Below are positions 27,063 through 37,330 of a stretch of DNA of 64,000 nt, piece by piece. The translations under genes were made by a program, and so were the position numbers. Positions within the stretch are counted from its first letter, which is position 1; each line of letters starts with the position of its first letter. The notes beneath the pieces are model-generated. The model had not been told where the DNA came from and ran no database searches. It was given only the letters and a program-made list of their open reading frames with translations. The DNA is taken from NCBI GenBank assembly GCA_023362775.1, contig JALMGJ010000012.1:23777001-23841000 (forward strand), given 5' to 3'. This DNA comes from Charina bottae. Lineage: Eukaryota; Chordata; Lepidosauria; Squamata; Charinaidae.

Positions 27063-27594
27063 CATGGGCTTTAGCACCTATGCTTGGATTTCTTCAATCC
27101 CTCCCTTCTTCTATAGAGAAAAGTGGTTGTTCTTTTAAAAGTCAAAGGTAGAACTCCAGAAAAATGGAGCAAAAAGCTGTTGTACCTGAGCTGTGAAAAC
27201 AAGGGATTGTATTGTACTTCTTTCCAACAGTTCTGATAAATGGCTAGAAATTACGTTCTGGGAGAATTTATTTGGAATTCAGATTATCTCTAAGAAATAG
27301 GTAATTATCTGAGTCAGAATTATAGTTAAGGTTCCTTTTGTCTGTGTATGTTGATTAAGCTTCACTGTCTTTTCTCCTTATGTGTTTGCACATGTAAGGC
27401 CGTTCTGTATAATTTCAGACTGTTTTCCAGACTATTTATTTTCTCTTTATTAACTTCTTGTGAGCTAATTTAGAAGCAGAGATCCTGCCGTAGCTCATTA
27501 ACTATACAGTAGCAGACAGCACTATGTTTTGGCCTGCTGAGAATACTGCATATAATTTTATAAATTGGGGTTCATCTATCATATCTTTGAGTTT
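27063..27594. other. NEO1 intron, nothing recognised
   Basis: AT-rich sequence up to the copia 5' LTR. Confidence 0.5.
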
Positions 27595-28036
27595 TGTCTG
27601 GGTTTGTATATACCCAGGAATTTACAGTTAGATAAATTATACTGTAGAGGCTTGATATCTAGGTGAGAGGGGAATTATTCTGCAAGTCACTCAATTAGCA
27701 GCCATTGTTGTAGGGATGATGTGGCAGTGTATGACTCATACTACAGGTGCTAATAGTTTAGTTGGGTGTGGCAGATGATGAGAGTGACCTATAATGTGAT
27801 TGGTCAGTTTGTGTATATAAGCAGAGGAGATCTGGTATTCTTTCTTCTCGTTTGCTGTAACTACTCATCGCTGTATCATTTGTTACTCGTGTGGATGTAT
27901 TCTGTAATACGTATGTATATATAGTAAATAGGATATTTTATCTAATCTCTGCTTTAGTGTCTATTTACTGCATAGAACGTGGATCACTGGTGTCTTGGAA
28001 AATAGAGCAGGCCGCTCCACTGCGCGCACTCTGACA
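27595..28036 (+). repeat. Copia 5' LTR
   Basis: It begins TGTCTGGGTTTGTATATACC and ends CTCTGACA. TATATAA at 27814-27820 is a plausible promoter TATA box. It is collinear with the 3' LTR without indels at an offset of 4483 bp. Confidence 0.92.
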
Positions 28037-28052
28037 GGTTATGGGCCCAGCA
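28037..28052 (+). other. Copia primer-binding site complementary to initiator tRNA-Met anticodon arm
   Basis: GGTTATGGGCCCAGCA directly follows the LTR. Its reverse complement, TGCTGGGCCCATAACC, equals the anticodon stem-loop of vertebrate initiator tRNA-Met as I recall it, including the CAT anticodon. Drosophila copia is known to prime from a 5' half of this tRNA cleaved in the anticodon loop. The same use here is inferred from position and complementarity. Confidence 0.8.
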
Positions 28053-28262
28053 GTGGAACATGTGCAGCTGGCATGCTGGCACGGCTGTGAGGACTTTGGA
28101 AGCCTATCCAGGAGTCATTTGGATATTTGGGGCGAGTCTGGAGCTTTTGCAGGTTCCGTGCCTGGCTGTGTATTTTTTCTAGGCTTGTTTGCAGCTGAAA
28201 AATGTTCTGATAAAGTCTGTGCTATTTATTCATCGGTGTCTGCCCGGGAGGGGCTAAGGAGG

Positions 28263-30974
28263 ATGAGCACAGTGAAAATGCAGCCTACAGTTGTAGGTGG
28301 TTTTCCTCTGGAAAGGCTGAATGACTCCAATTACTTGTCGTGGGCGTACAAGATGGAAATGTTTCTTCGTCGTGAAGGTATTTGGGACATAATCCATGAA
28401 CCACCGGCTGATTTGGACGATGAGGACACTAATCTACAGAATGAGAAAGCATTGGCAAGCATAATTTTATGTTTGGAGGACAGCCAATTATGTTACGTTA
28501 GAGATCTCCAGTTAGCCAGTGGGTGTTGGGAAGCTTTAAGAAATGTTTATCTTAGAAGCACACCATTATGCAAAGTTATGTTGACAAGGAAGATTTATCA
28601 TGCTAGATTACATGAAAATGAAAGTGTTCTTGAACATTTGCATTATATGACTGGTTTGTTCCTTGAATTAGCACAGAGGGATATGCAATTCTCAGAAGCG
28701 CATAAGGTTTATGTAATTCTCAGTTCTCTTAATGAAACATGGGATAATTTAGCCACCAGTTTCGGGTCTTCATCTGAGAGGGATTTGACCGTAAATTATT
28801 TAACTGGTCGACTTCTGGAGAAGGAACAAAGGAGAAAAAGTTATAACGTAATTAAGCCAAAGCAAAGCAGTATGTCTGTTAAGGATAATGATAATGTTTT
28901 ATCTGTGAAACGCTGTTTTCGCTGTCAGTCTGATAAGCATTTGCAAAAGAACTGTGATATTGCTAGAAGGAAAAAAGTCAAGCCGAGGATTTCCAAGCAA
29001 CAAAGTGCTGTCCAGCTGTCGGTGATTAATTCTACTGGAAGGAATTTAAAGGAGCCGTGGCTTCTTGACAGCGGAGCAAGCCAAAACATTGCCAATGATA
29101 GGCAGATGTTTAAAAGGTTTACGCAGGCTGAACGGGATCATGTTAGCCTAGCAAATGTACCAAGTTTAAATACTGAATTATCTATGCTATGTGTACCAGA
29201 CTTAGAGTATAACATCATAAGTGTTTCTCAGTTAGATAAACAGGGTTATGATCTAAAGTTTGGTAAGGGTGATTGCATTGTTATGAAGGATAATCATGTC
29301 TGTGGTAAGGGTGTATTACAGAACAGTTTATATGTAATGGTGAAACCCAGGACAGAATTAACCCATGATGTAGCCATGATCAACAAACCAACCCATGATT
29401 CATGTGAACATTTGTGGCATAGAAGGTTGGGGCATCCAAGTTTCAAAGTGGTTGAAAAGATGTCTGAAGCAAGTTCTGGAATGGATTTGAAACCGTGCCA
29501 AGCTTATCTGGATTGCACGGCATGTAAGGTTGCAAAGTCAAAGGTGTATCCTATAAGCAAATTTAGTGATAGAAAGTCACATAAATGTTTTGAATTAGTT
29601 CACGCTGACCTAATTGGCCCATTACCAGCCTCAATAGGTGGTGCTAAATATGTTTTAGTCATTGTGGATGATTTCACCAGATTTGGGTTCTGTTACCTAT
29701 TGAAAGCTAAAAGCCAAACATTTGATAAGTTCAGGAATTGGGTGCAGTTTGTGGAACGTAGATATAGCACAAAGGTGTGTAGTTTGCAAACTGACCGGGG
29801 AACTGAGTTTATGAGTGGCAGTTTTCAGCAATGGCTCAGTAGGAGGGGCATTGCACACAGGAGAACCAATCCGCATAGTTCAGCTGAGAATGGCATAGCG
29901 GAACGAAGGAATTTAGCATTACAGACAGTAAAGGATTCATTATTAGCTGACTCAGGGTTATCTAGAGGATACTGGGGAGAATCTATACTGACTGCTAATT
30001 ATTTAATTAACAGGATATGGAGTGTGTCTGTAAATCAAACACCATATTATATTTTGTATGGCAAGAAGCCATCATTAGCTCATTTGAAGGTGTTTGGGTG
30101 CACTGCCTATGTTCACGTGCATAAGGAGGTATGTAGGAAAGGGCAGGTAAAAGCACAGAAGATGATTTTTGTGGGGTATGAGCCAGGAACCAAGGGATAT
30201 AGGTTCACTGATGGCAGAAGACTTGTTATTTCTAGATCAGCAAGTTTTAGTGAGCACAGCAATTGGCTGAAGTTGCACGAAGGGAGTGAGGTTTTTCTTC
30301 CTGGTCAGGGACAGGTTGAGCTATCAAAGCAGCAAGGGTCCAATGATGTGATTAAGAATGAAGAGGAAGTAACTCCTAGTGTGCCAATGATGCAGGAGGC
30401 TACTGTATTGCGTAGATCTGAAAGAGTTAACAAGGGCATACCACCTCAACGTTACAAACCAGGTGATGTTAAAGTGTGTTTTATTAATTATGAACCTCGT
30501 AGTTATAAAGAGGTATTGGAGTTGCAACCACAAGAGCAGAAAAAGTGGAAAGCTGCTATGGATGTGGAAATGAATGCCATTAATTCCCAAAAGGTGTTTA
30601 AATCTACCAGGCTGCCTGAGGGGCATAGGGCAGTAGGGTGTAGGTGGGTTTATAAGAAGAAGACCTTAGTCAATGGTGATATTCAGTATAAGGCTAGGCT
30701 TGTAGCACAAGGGTTTTCCCAGGTTAAGAATCAGACTTATGATGAGGTTTTTGCGCCAACGCTAAGAGGGGAGACATTTAGGTTTGCATTAGCAATGGCA
30801 GCAGCTGGGAATTGTGTAGTGAACCATTATGATATCACCACAGCATATCTGCATGCTGATTTGAGGGAAGAAATTTATATGGTTGAAGCTCCAGGATATG
30901 AGTCTAATGATCCAGGTAGAGTGTACAAGCTGCAGAAAGCGTTGTATGGACTCAAGCAATCGGCACGTTGCTAA
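28263..30974 (+). pseudogene. Copia gag-pol, first open segment (gag to start of RT)
   Basis: The frame is open from an ATG at 28041 inside the primer site. I prefer the Met at 28263 (MSTVKM), because gag-like sequence (FPLERLNDSNYLSWAYKMEM) starts just after it. In order follow a UBN2-like gag, a CCHC zinc knuckle (CFRCQSDKHLQKNC), an aspartic protease (LLDSGASQNI), the pre-integrase LWHRRLGHPS, and an integrase with HADLIGPLP, the central Asp in QTDRGTEF and the Glu in SAENGIAERRN. The RT begins at KAAMDVEMNAI and runs through YKARLVAQGFSQ and ITTAYLHADL to LYGLKQSARC, where TAA at 30972-30974 ends the frame. Coding continues beyond the stop in the same frame. Confidence 0.93.
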
Positions 30975-32048
30975 AATCTACGATTAGATGAGGAATTGCA
31001 AAGAATGGGGTTCAGGTGTAGTAAGGCTGACCCATGTCTGTATGTAAAGCAATGTGATAATGATGAACAGGTGTTGCTTTTGATTTTTGTAGACGATTTG
31101 TGTCTTATAGCTAAAGATCAAAGCAGGGTAATTGAATTTACTGAAAAACTGAAGCAACAATTTGATGTTAAAGATCTGGGAGAGATTAAAAATTACCTAG
31201 GCGTAGGTATTCAGAAGGTTGATGGGGGATTCGTTCTAGAGCAGCGGAAGAAAATTGAACAACTGCTAAGAGAAAACGATATGGAACATTGCAAGGAGGT
31301 TCCTACCCCGATGACAACTGATTTTGTTAAGACAGAGGCTGGAGACGATGACCAAACTTCATGTAATCAGGAACACTATCAATCAATAATTGGAAGTTTA
31401 TTGTATTTAGCACAATGTTCGCGTTCCGATATCGGGCATGCGGTAAATGTACTGAGTAGATATATTACACAACCTACCCAGAAGCATTGGAAAGGTATTA
31501 AACAAGTGTTTAGGTATCTTAAAGGGACTATTAATAAATGTTTATTGATAAAACCTTGTAAGCCATTGGAATTAAAATGCTATGTAGATAGTGATTGGGG
31601 TAATGATGCACATGATAGAAAATCAATGACAGGATTGATAATTATGTTTGGTGACACCTTAGTGGGGTGGAGGTCTCGGAAACAGAGTTCTGTCGCAGTA
31701 TCAACTGCAGAGGCAGAGTACGCTGCACTATCTGACCTATGTTCAGAGTTAATATGGTATAGGCAATTGTTAATGGATGTTAATATAACAATTAATGAAC
31801 CTATATGTGTATATGACGACAGTGAATAGTGTATACAGATTGCAAAGAGTGATAGGATCAGAGGAAGGAGCAAACATGTTGATATCAAGTATCACAATGT
31901 TAGGAATGCTGTGAAAGAATCTCTGATTAATTTGCAATATTGTCCATCTGAGAGTAATGTAGCAGATGTGATGACAAAGCCTCTAAGTGTAGAGAGACAT
32001 AGGATGTGTGTATCCAATATGTGTATGTCTTCTATTCTGTATAAGTGA
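30975..32048 (+). pseudogene. Copia pol, second segment (RT palm to RNase H)
   Basis: This continues the upstream frame. It has the catalytic RT motif LLIFVDDLCLIA, then LKQQFDVKDLGEIKNYLGV, SIIGSLLYLAQCSRSDI and the RNase H region with LKCYVDSDWGND and STAEAEYAALS. A TAG at 31827-31829 interrupts it. The frame continues through SKHVDIKYH and ADVMTKPL to a TGA at 32046-32048, close to the expected end of copia pol. Both stops are in phase with the long frame, so no frameshift is needed. Whether they reflect decay or suppressible stops cannot be decided here; decay is the simpler reading. Confidence 0.9.
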
Positions 32049-32070
32049 AATGTAAAATCTATTGTAAATT

Positions 32071-32077
32071 GGAGGGG
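32071..32077 (+). other. Copia polypurine tract
   Basis: GGAGGGG lies immediately before the TGTTGG start of the 3' LTR, the expected place for plus-strand priming. Confidence 0.75.
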
Positions 32078-32519
32078 TGTTGGGGTTTGTATATACCCAG
32101 GAATTTACAGTTAGATAAATTATACTGGAGAGGCTTGATATCTAGGTGAGAGGGGAATTATTCTGCAAGTCACTCAATTAGCAGCCATTGTTGTAGGGAT
32201 GATGTGGCAGTGTATGACTCATACTACAGGTGCTAATAGTTTAGTTGGGTGTGGCAGATGATGAGAGTGACCTATAATGTGATTGGTCAGTTTGTGTATA
32301 TAAGCAGAGGAGATCTGGTATTCTTTCTTCTCGTTTGCTGTAACTACTCATCGCTGTATCATTTGTTACCCGTGTGGATGTATTCTGTAATACGTATGTA
32401 TATATAGTAAATAGGATATTTTATCTAATCTCTGCTTTAGTGTCTATTTACTGCATAGAACGTGGATCACTGGTGTCTTAGAAAGTAGAGCAGGCCGCTC
32501 CACCACGCACACAATAAAA
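32078..32519 (+). repeat. Copia 3' LTR
   Basis: It begins TGTTGGGGTTTGTATATACC and matches the 5' LTR closely up to 32503. The final 16 positions agree at only about 9, and the end is A-rich rather than TGACA. The true right boundary is therefore uncertain. Confidence 0.85.
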
Positions 32520-32527
32520 TAAAGTTT

Positions 32528-33505
32528 GATTCTGTTTCTCTCTTGTGAGATTGATTTATCTCCCAAAAAGGAAGGCAAGGTGGAGGGGCTGAACCATTTA
32601 GCTATGTGGCTCTATATTGCATGGCCAAGAGATACGTAGCTATACAAATTATTTCATACTTCAATTTTATCCTTTTCTTCACTTCTTGACGATGTAATAT
32701 TTATCTTTTATATTCATCTTGTCTGGTTTTAATCCAAGTTACAGATTTGGGGAATTGTACACTGCTCAGAATTGGTCTGATTAGAGCAATTTATAAGCAC
32801 TGGACAGTAAATGAATGAATCCCTCTGCCCCCAGAAGTTTTTGTGGCCAATTGCCACAATTTTTAAACCTCCTGTGACTGTGTCTGCATCTAAGTAGGTA
32901 TTAAGTGGCCATAGCATTAAGAAAGATGAGACAGCTATCTTTGGCAGCTGACCTAGGGAAATAGGAAGGACTTCAAATTGTTATTTATTTATTTATTTAG
33001 TAAACTTAAAAAAACACCTTCATTGAAGAGGCATTTTCTGCCTGGGAAGCCAACATAGGTTTGCTAGCTTTGGATGTTATGCATTTTGAATTTTCATAGG
33101 TAGGTGGCAGAAAGACATCACTTTTTTCTAACCCTCAAGTAGCGATCAATTTTGGGGAGCCCTGAAAATGCCTACAGATAATAACCAGCCATGGTGCCTG
33201 ATATTCCCATGCAGCATTCCTAGGCTTGATCCCCTCTTAGGTGAGTCCATGAGCAATTGTTATGGTGGGTAATTAAAACAGTTGGTTGCTCCATATTGTA
33301 TATCCATCAGTTGTACATCACTCACCAGCATGGCTTAGGGTAAGATCTCCATTGAAGTCCCAAGCAGGTGGAGAGAGTCATGTAGGAGAAGACAGGCTTG
33401 TAAACATATTTATAGTATCTATCCAACTGAATGAAGAGAGCTATCTAGCAACATGACAACACAATAGCGTTTCTGTGTGAATATGATGGTGGATGTCAGG
33501 CTTAC
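32528..33505. other. NEO1 intron, nothing recognised
   Basis: A TTTA tract lies at about 32980-33000. No exon other than the one at 33506 was found. Confidence 0.5.
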
Positions 33506-33622
33506 AAGGATTGCTGGGTTGTGAGTCCATTGGGATCATGAGCTTGGCACGTGTTGCTCGTCGGGCTGCGAGTGAACGTTCCAAGGTGGACATGCTGCTT
33601 CCCACTTCTTCTGTGTCAGGAA
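33506..33622 (-). CDS. NEO1: Neogenin cytoplasmic exon ([14 protein letters not shown])
   Basis: A 117-nt exon in phase 1 at both ends. Acceptor is TCTCTCAG|TTCCTG and donor AATCCTT|GTAAGC. It encodes [17 protein letters not shown], then [20 protein letters not shown]. This matches the serine- and arginine-rich segment that follows the P1 region of the neogenin tail. Being a multiple of three with symmetrical phase, it could be skipped in frame. I recall that mammalian neogenin has a variable cytoplasmic segment in this area, so alternative use is plausible but not shown by this sequence. It lies in open frames of other phases and is easily missed without splice reading. Confidence 0.93.
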
Positions 33623-34440
33623 CTGAGAGAGAACAATGAAAAGCTTAAATGCCCAGGCAATTCAAATACCAAGCTGTTTGGGTCCCTGCTTCCCAGTCAG
33701 CTGAAAGGCTCAAGACAAGATAGATGGGCATGTTTTGTCATAGCTCCCAATTTAAAAAGTGGGGGACTCAATCAACATTGCTCCTTAATAGTAACACAGA
33801 AAATATTAAGGACCACTTTGGAATCAAATGAATTGCTTCTCATTTTCTCACAACTGTCTTAGAATGCTAATTCCTTTCTATAAATTTGTGTCACTGCTTA
33901 GTCACGTCTCTTTGTAGCTGCAGTGAAAAGTACTTTGCAGAAATGCTGATCATCTTTCAAAAAATATGGTTTGCTACTAGCCTTCCTTAAAGTTCATGCA
34001 AAAATTCCACTGCAAGAAAGACAATATCTACATTTATGGCTGACTGGAAACCCCTTATAGACTTGTTGCATGAAATAGGAAAAAAATGTACTTATGGCTT
34101 GTGATTTTGATGGTTAGGGGAAAAAATAGATAATAGAAAAGTGAGATGGTTTTTTTTTGTAATCACAGAGTAAGAATTAATTTGGCAATTGTAGTTATAT
34201 TTGCTGCAAAGGAAATCGGAAGCTTCTTTCTATTTCTTTCTATTCTCTCTTTCTGCACTTTTGCATTTTTCTTTCTTTCCTTCCTTTTTCTTTCTTTCTT
34301 TGCTTCTTTTACTCATTATTAGTTTGGGATAGTTTTTGTGTTCTTTGCAAAACTTTTAATAAAATTCATAAAAACAAAACAAAAATTCCACTGCAAGAAC
34401 GATCAAATTCTCATATGCTACTTATTTGCTCCACTCAGCA
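33623..34440. other. NEO1 intron, T/C-rich stretch
   Basis: A TTTC-rich low-complexity region lies at about 34229-34310. Otherwise nothing was recognised. Confidence 0.5.
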
Positions 34441-34454
34441 TTTGACCTTCTGTG

Positions 34455-34885
34455 TGATTTATTTATTTATTTATTTAAAAGATTTATATGGCCACGCATC
34501 TTGTAGCATACAACTCTGGGTGGCTAGCAACAGTGATAAAAACACAAACAATAAAACCAATACAAAAATAAAAGGAAGAAAAAGAAATCAAGGAAAACCA
34601 GGGGCTCAATCTATAACTATACCTATTTTCTTCAATCTCAAGGCTCCAACCTTATTCTCCCAGAGCCTGGGGGAGAAGTCATTTCTTCATCAATTGATGG
34701 AAGGCTAAGATGGTGGGGGTCTGCCAGTTCTCAAGGGGAAGGGTGTTCCATGGGGCAGGGGCTGCTACGGAAAAGGCATGTTTCCTAGGTCCCACTAGAT
34801 GGCAACATTTAAGGGAAGGCACCTGGAGCATGCCCACTCTATCTTAATCTAGTGGAACAGGCAGATACCCTCAAGGAGAGGCATT
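34455..34885 (-). mobile_element. L2/CR1-type LINE 3' end
   Basis: On the minus strand the translated text includes HAFSVAAPAPWNTLPLEN and then ILAFHQLMKK with stops. This is the conserved C-terminal block (AFSV-P-LWN-LP, then a FK/LK helix) of L2-like LINE proteins. The 3' tail near 34455-34520 has the CCCAGAGT-like and TAAATAAATAAA end. Confidence 0.7.
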
Positions 34886-34889
34886 TAAA

Positions 34890-36522
34890 AGGCAATGTAT
34901 AATCACCCAGTCACTCAAGATCATTTGCTATACAAATGAACCCTGAGAATTTAAGTGGTACATTCAGGAACAAAATCCTAGTGTGAAATGGTATCATATT
35001 TCAATATTTTAAAAGAGTTGCATGCATGAAACATTTCAAACTCTAATTCCAGAATAGCAAGGTCTGTGGCTGAAGATTTGGCAGAGCGATAACAAATAAA
35101 ATGAGAAACTTTAGTTCCACATATGAACAGGTATAAGGATCTGGAATTACACTGATTTGCCATACACATTATTATCGATATTAAACACTGATATAAACAT
35201 CCCAGTTTAGACCTGAAATAGCAATTACTGGTTTTATTAGCATTAGATTTGAAGAAGAAAATCTGCTTGTTAACATTTTGTTAGCTTGTTAACTGTTCAA
35301 GAGTTTTCTTTTGGCTTTTGAGTTGCATAAACATAATTTGCCCTCTCTGTAGACTTCAGATCTGATTTTTACTAATGATTATGAATAGAATGCACTATTT
35401 GGAATGTCTAAGACCCAATTTAAATGTCAGCCTGGATAAGAGAAAATTGCTTATCCAAACAGAATCCAAGGTTTGAGATCTTAAGTCATGTGAAGATTCC
35501 ACAGTCAAGCACCATGCTTGAGATCCATGGTGCCACACCCAAATCCATCCAAAATCACAAAGTTGCTAAGGAGCAACAGGGAAAGAGGGCTGTCACCAAC
35601 CTGTCCTGCTTCTGAATTTCTGATATACAGTATCTATTTGGCCAGTGTGATATAGAATGCTGTCCTAGAATGGTCCTTGATCTGAACCCATCTCAGGACT
35701 CCTCTTAGGTTCTTGTAGAATGTCCTACCTCTGCAAAGCCCAAGGTCTGGGCAGCTGTACACCTCATGGTAGTTTGTATTCTTGGGGCCTTGAGGTGGCA
35801 ACAATGTAGTAAAGTGTATGAGAGTTTGTGTGAATATAAGAGAAAGTGTGTTCAAATGGGGGAGTGTGTGTGTGCTTGAATGATGTCTGTTAATGGGGTT
35901 GGGTGATGAGGTAAACATGGTGATAGGCAATGTCAGCAGTGACTCCATCCAATCGGTCTATGGCTTTGACCATGGTTGGCAGGAAGCCTCCAATTGCTCT
36001 TAGGTTGAAAAAAGTTACCAATCCCTGATTTATAACTCTTCTGTCCAGAGACACAGAAGTACTTACAAAATACAGACATTAAACACGACAATACAAAACT
36101 TATCTATAGAAAAAAAAACAGAGACTAATCAATGGGCCATTGTCAACAACAAAACTTTATGAATAAATGCCTTGTAGAACATTTCCTTTGCCATGTGTTA
36201 CTAGAAAGACTGCCATGTGTTGCTAGTGAGATTGGGAAAATATTACTTGCCATCAAAACTTATATGGGACTGGCATATTTGGCCTAAAGGACAACATCAC
36301 ATGGAGGTGTATGTTCCTCATCTGACCACTAGATGGGGCAGGTGAACCTGAATTGGTTCTTAGGCTCTGCTTGTCATGCAATGCCTACAACATCCCCTGT
36401 TGATATGCACTTATGGATGAAATGCCATAATTGCTTCTAGTATAATTTTTCACTGGAATTCATTAAGGGTTGTATAAAGGTGTGAACTTAAACTCTTTAC
36501 ATACGGTAAGGAGCAGTATTAC
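34890..36522. other. NEO1 intron, nothing recognised
   Basis: No classifiable repeat was seen. A 104-codon minus-strand frame at 35634-35948 shows no domain. Confidence 0.5.
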
Positions 36523-36749
36523 CAGACTGTGGGGCACTCTTGCTGCCCATCTGGGTTTCAGATTGACTGTGGCTGCCTGGAGTGATTTCTTGACAGCTCT
36601 GTATTGGTGAGACTCTTCCGGATGGATCAGAACCTGATGGCTTTTCGATATTCTTCATTTCCATCTCTTCATGGTGTATCCAAAGATCTGGAGGTCTCAG
36701 ATCTTTCTGGCTGCCCTTTCTTTTGCCAGCACTATGAGTAGCACGCTTT
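36523..36749 (-). CDS. NEO1: Neogenin cytoplasmic exon with P1 region
   Basis: This 227-nt exon enters in phase 2 and leaves in phase 1. Acceptor is CCCCAACAG|AAAGCG and donor CAGTCTG|GTAATA. It encodes [20 protein letters not shown], then [20 protein letters not shown] and [20 protein letters not shown]. The first part is the P1 region conserved across the DCC/neogenin/frazzled/UNC-40 family and just follows the membrane. The basic KRKGSQK stretch lies within it. Phase 2 fits the previous exon at 52343, which ends with two bases of a Lys codon. Confidence 0.96.
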
Positions 36750-36979
36750 CTGTTGGGGAGAGGAAGAAATTAGGAGGGAACAGTCAAAAGCCCTAAATTT
36801 CTTAATTTTTCTGTTATTTCTACATAGTTCTCAGGGGATGTAGTAAAGTACTGATTAGATTTATTCGCTTTACCTGAATAAGATTTCAGTCTTAATTGAT
36901 CAAAAGCAATTGATCAAGCTTTATCCTGTCTTGGGGAAGGACATACACCCATATTATGATCCCCAAATGGCTGTTATTG

Positions 36980-37330
36980 TCAGAGTTCTGGCAGACCTCT
37001 GCCATTCAGCCAGACAGTCTTGTGTATTAAGGGGAGAAAGAAACTGACACAGAAAGAGACAACAGCGCGGGTGGAAAGCAATTAACGGCTAACTCGGGAA
37101 AGTGATCTGCACCTTCTCCGGAACGACTGTCTGAGCACCGGAATGCCTGAGCACAACACGTGTCATCCGCATGGACAATGGGGAGGGGAAAGGATAAAAA
37201 TACTGTACCTTACGAAATGCATTCATTCCAGTCTTTTTAAAGTGTCAGCCTCCATGTACCGGAATAAACCTTTACTGCTTAGCAAACTAGCGTCTGTCAG
37301 TTTGTTTAAGAGAAACGGGTTCTAGGACAT
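36980..37330 (+). repeat. Possible LTR-like sequence
   Basis: The stretch is more CpG- and GC-rich than its surroundings and has a TATA-like GGATAAAAATACTG followed about 70 bp later by a GGAATAAACC poly(A)-like signal. That layout resembles an endogenous retroelement LTR. No clean TG...CA ends with a target duplication were found, so the call is tentative. Confidence 0.3.

Larger units (their letters stand above)
27595..32519 (+). mobile_element. Ty1/copia LTR retrotransposon, two LTRs
   Basis: A 4.9-kb element with LTRs at 27595-28036 and 32078-32519, a primer-binding site next to the 5' LTR, one long gag-pol frame and a purine tract before the 3' LTR. The domain order (gag, zinc knuckle, protease, integrase, reverse transcriptase, RNase H) has integrase before RT, which defines Ty1/copia and excludes Ty3/gypsy and vertebrate retroviruses. 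The LTRs differ at about six positions by eye over their first 426 bp, so insertion was recent, but the last 16 bp do not match well. AGTTT precedes the 5' LTR and occurs again at 32523-32527, a possible target duplication. It lies antisense to NEO1. Two in-frame stops make this copy non-autonomous. Confidence 0.95.

Noticed and set aside
36980..37330. A third LTR type
   Set aside because: TATA-like and poly(A)-like signals are present, but no matching ends or target duplication were found, so it is kept only as a low-confidence repeat.
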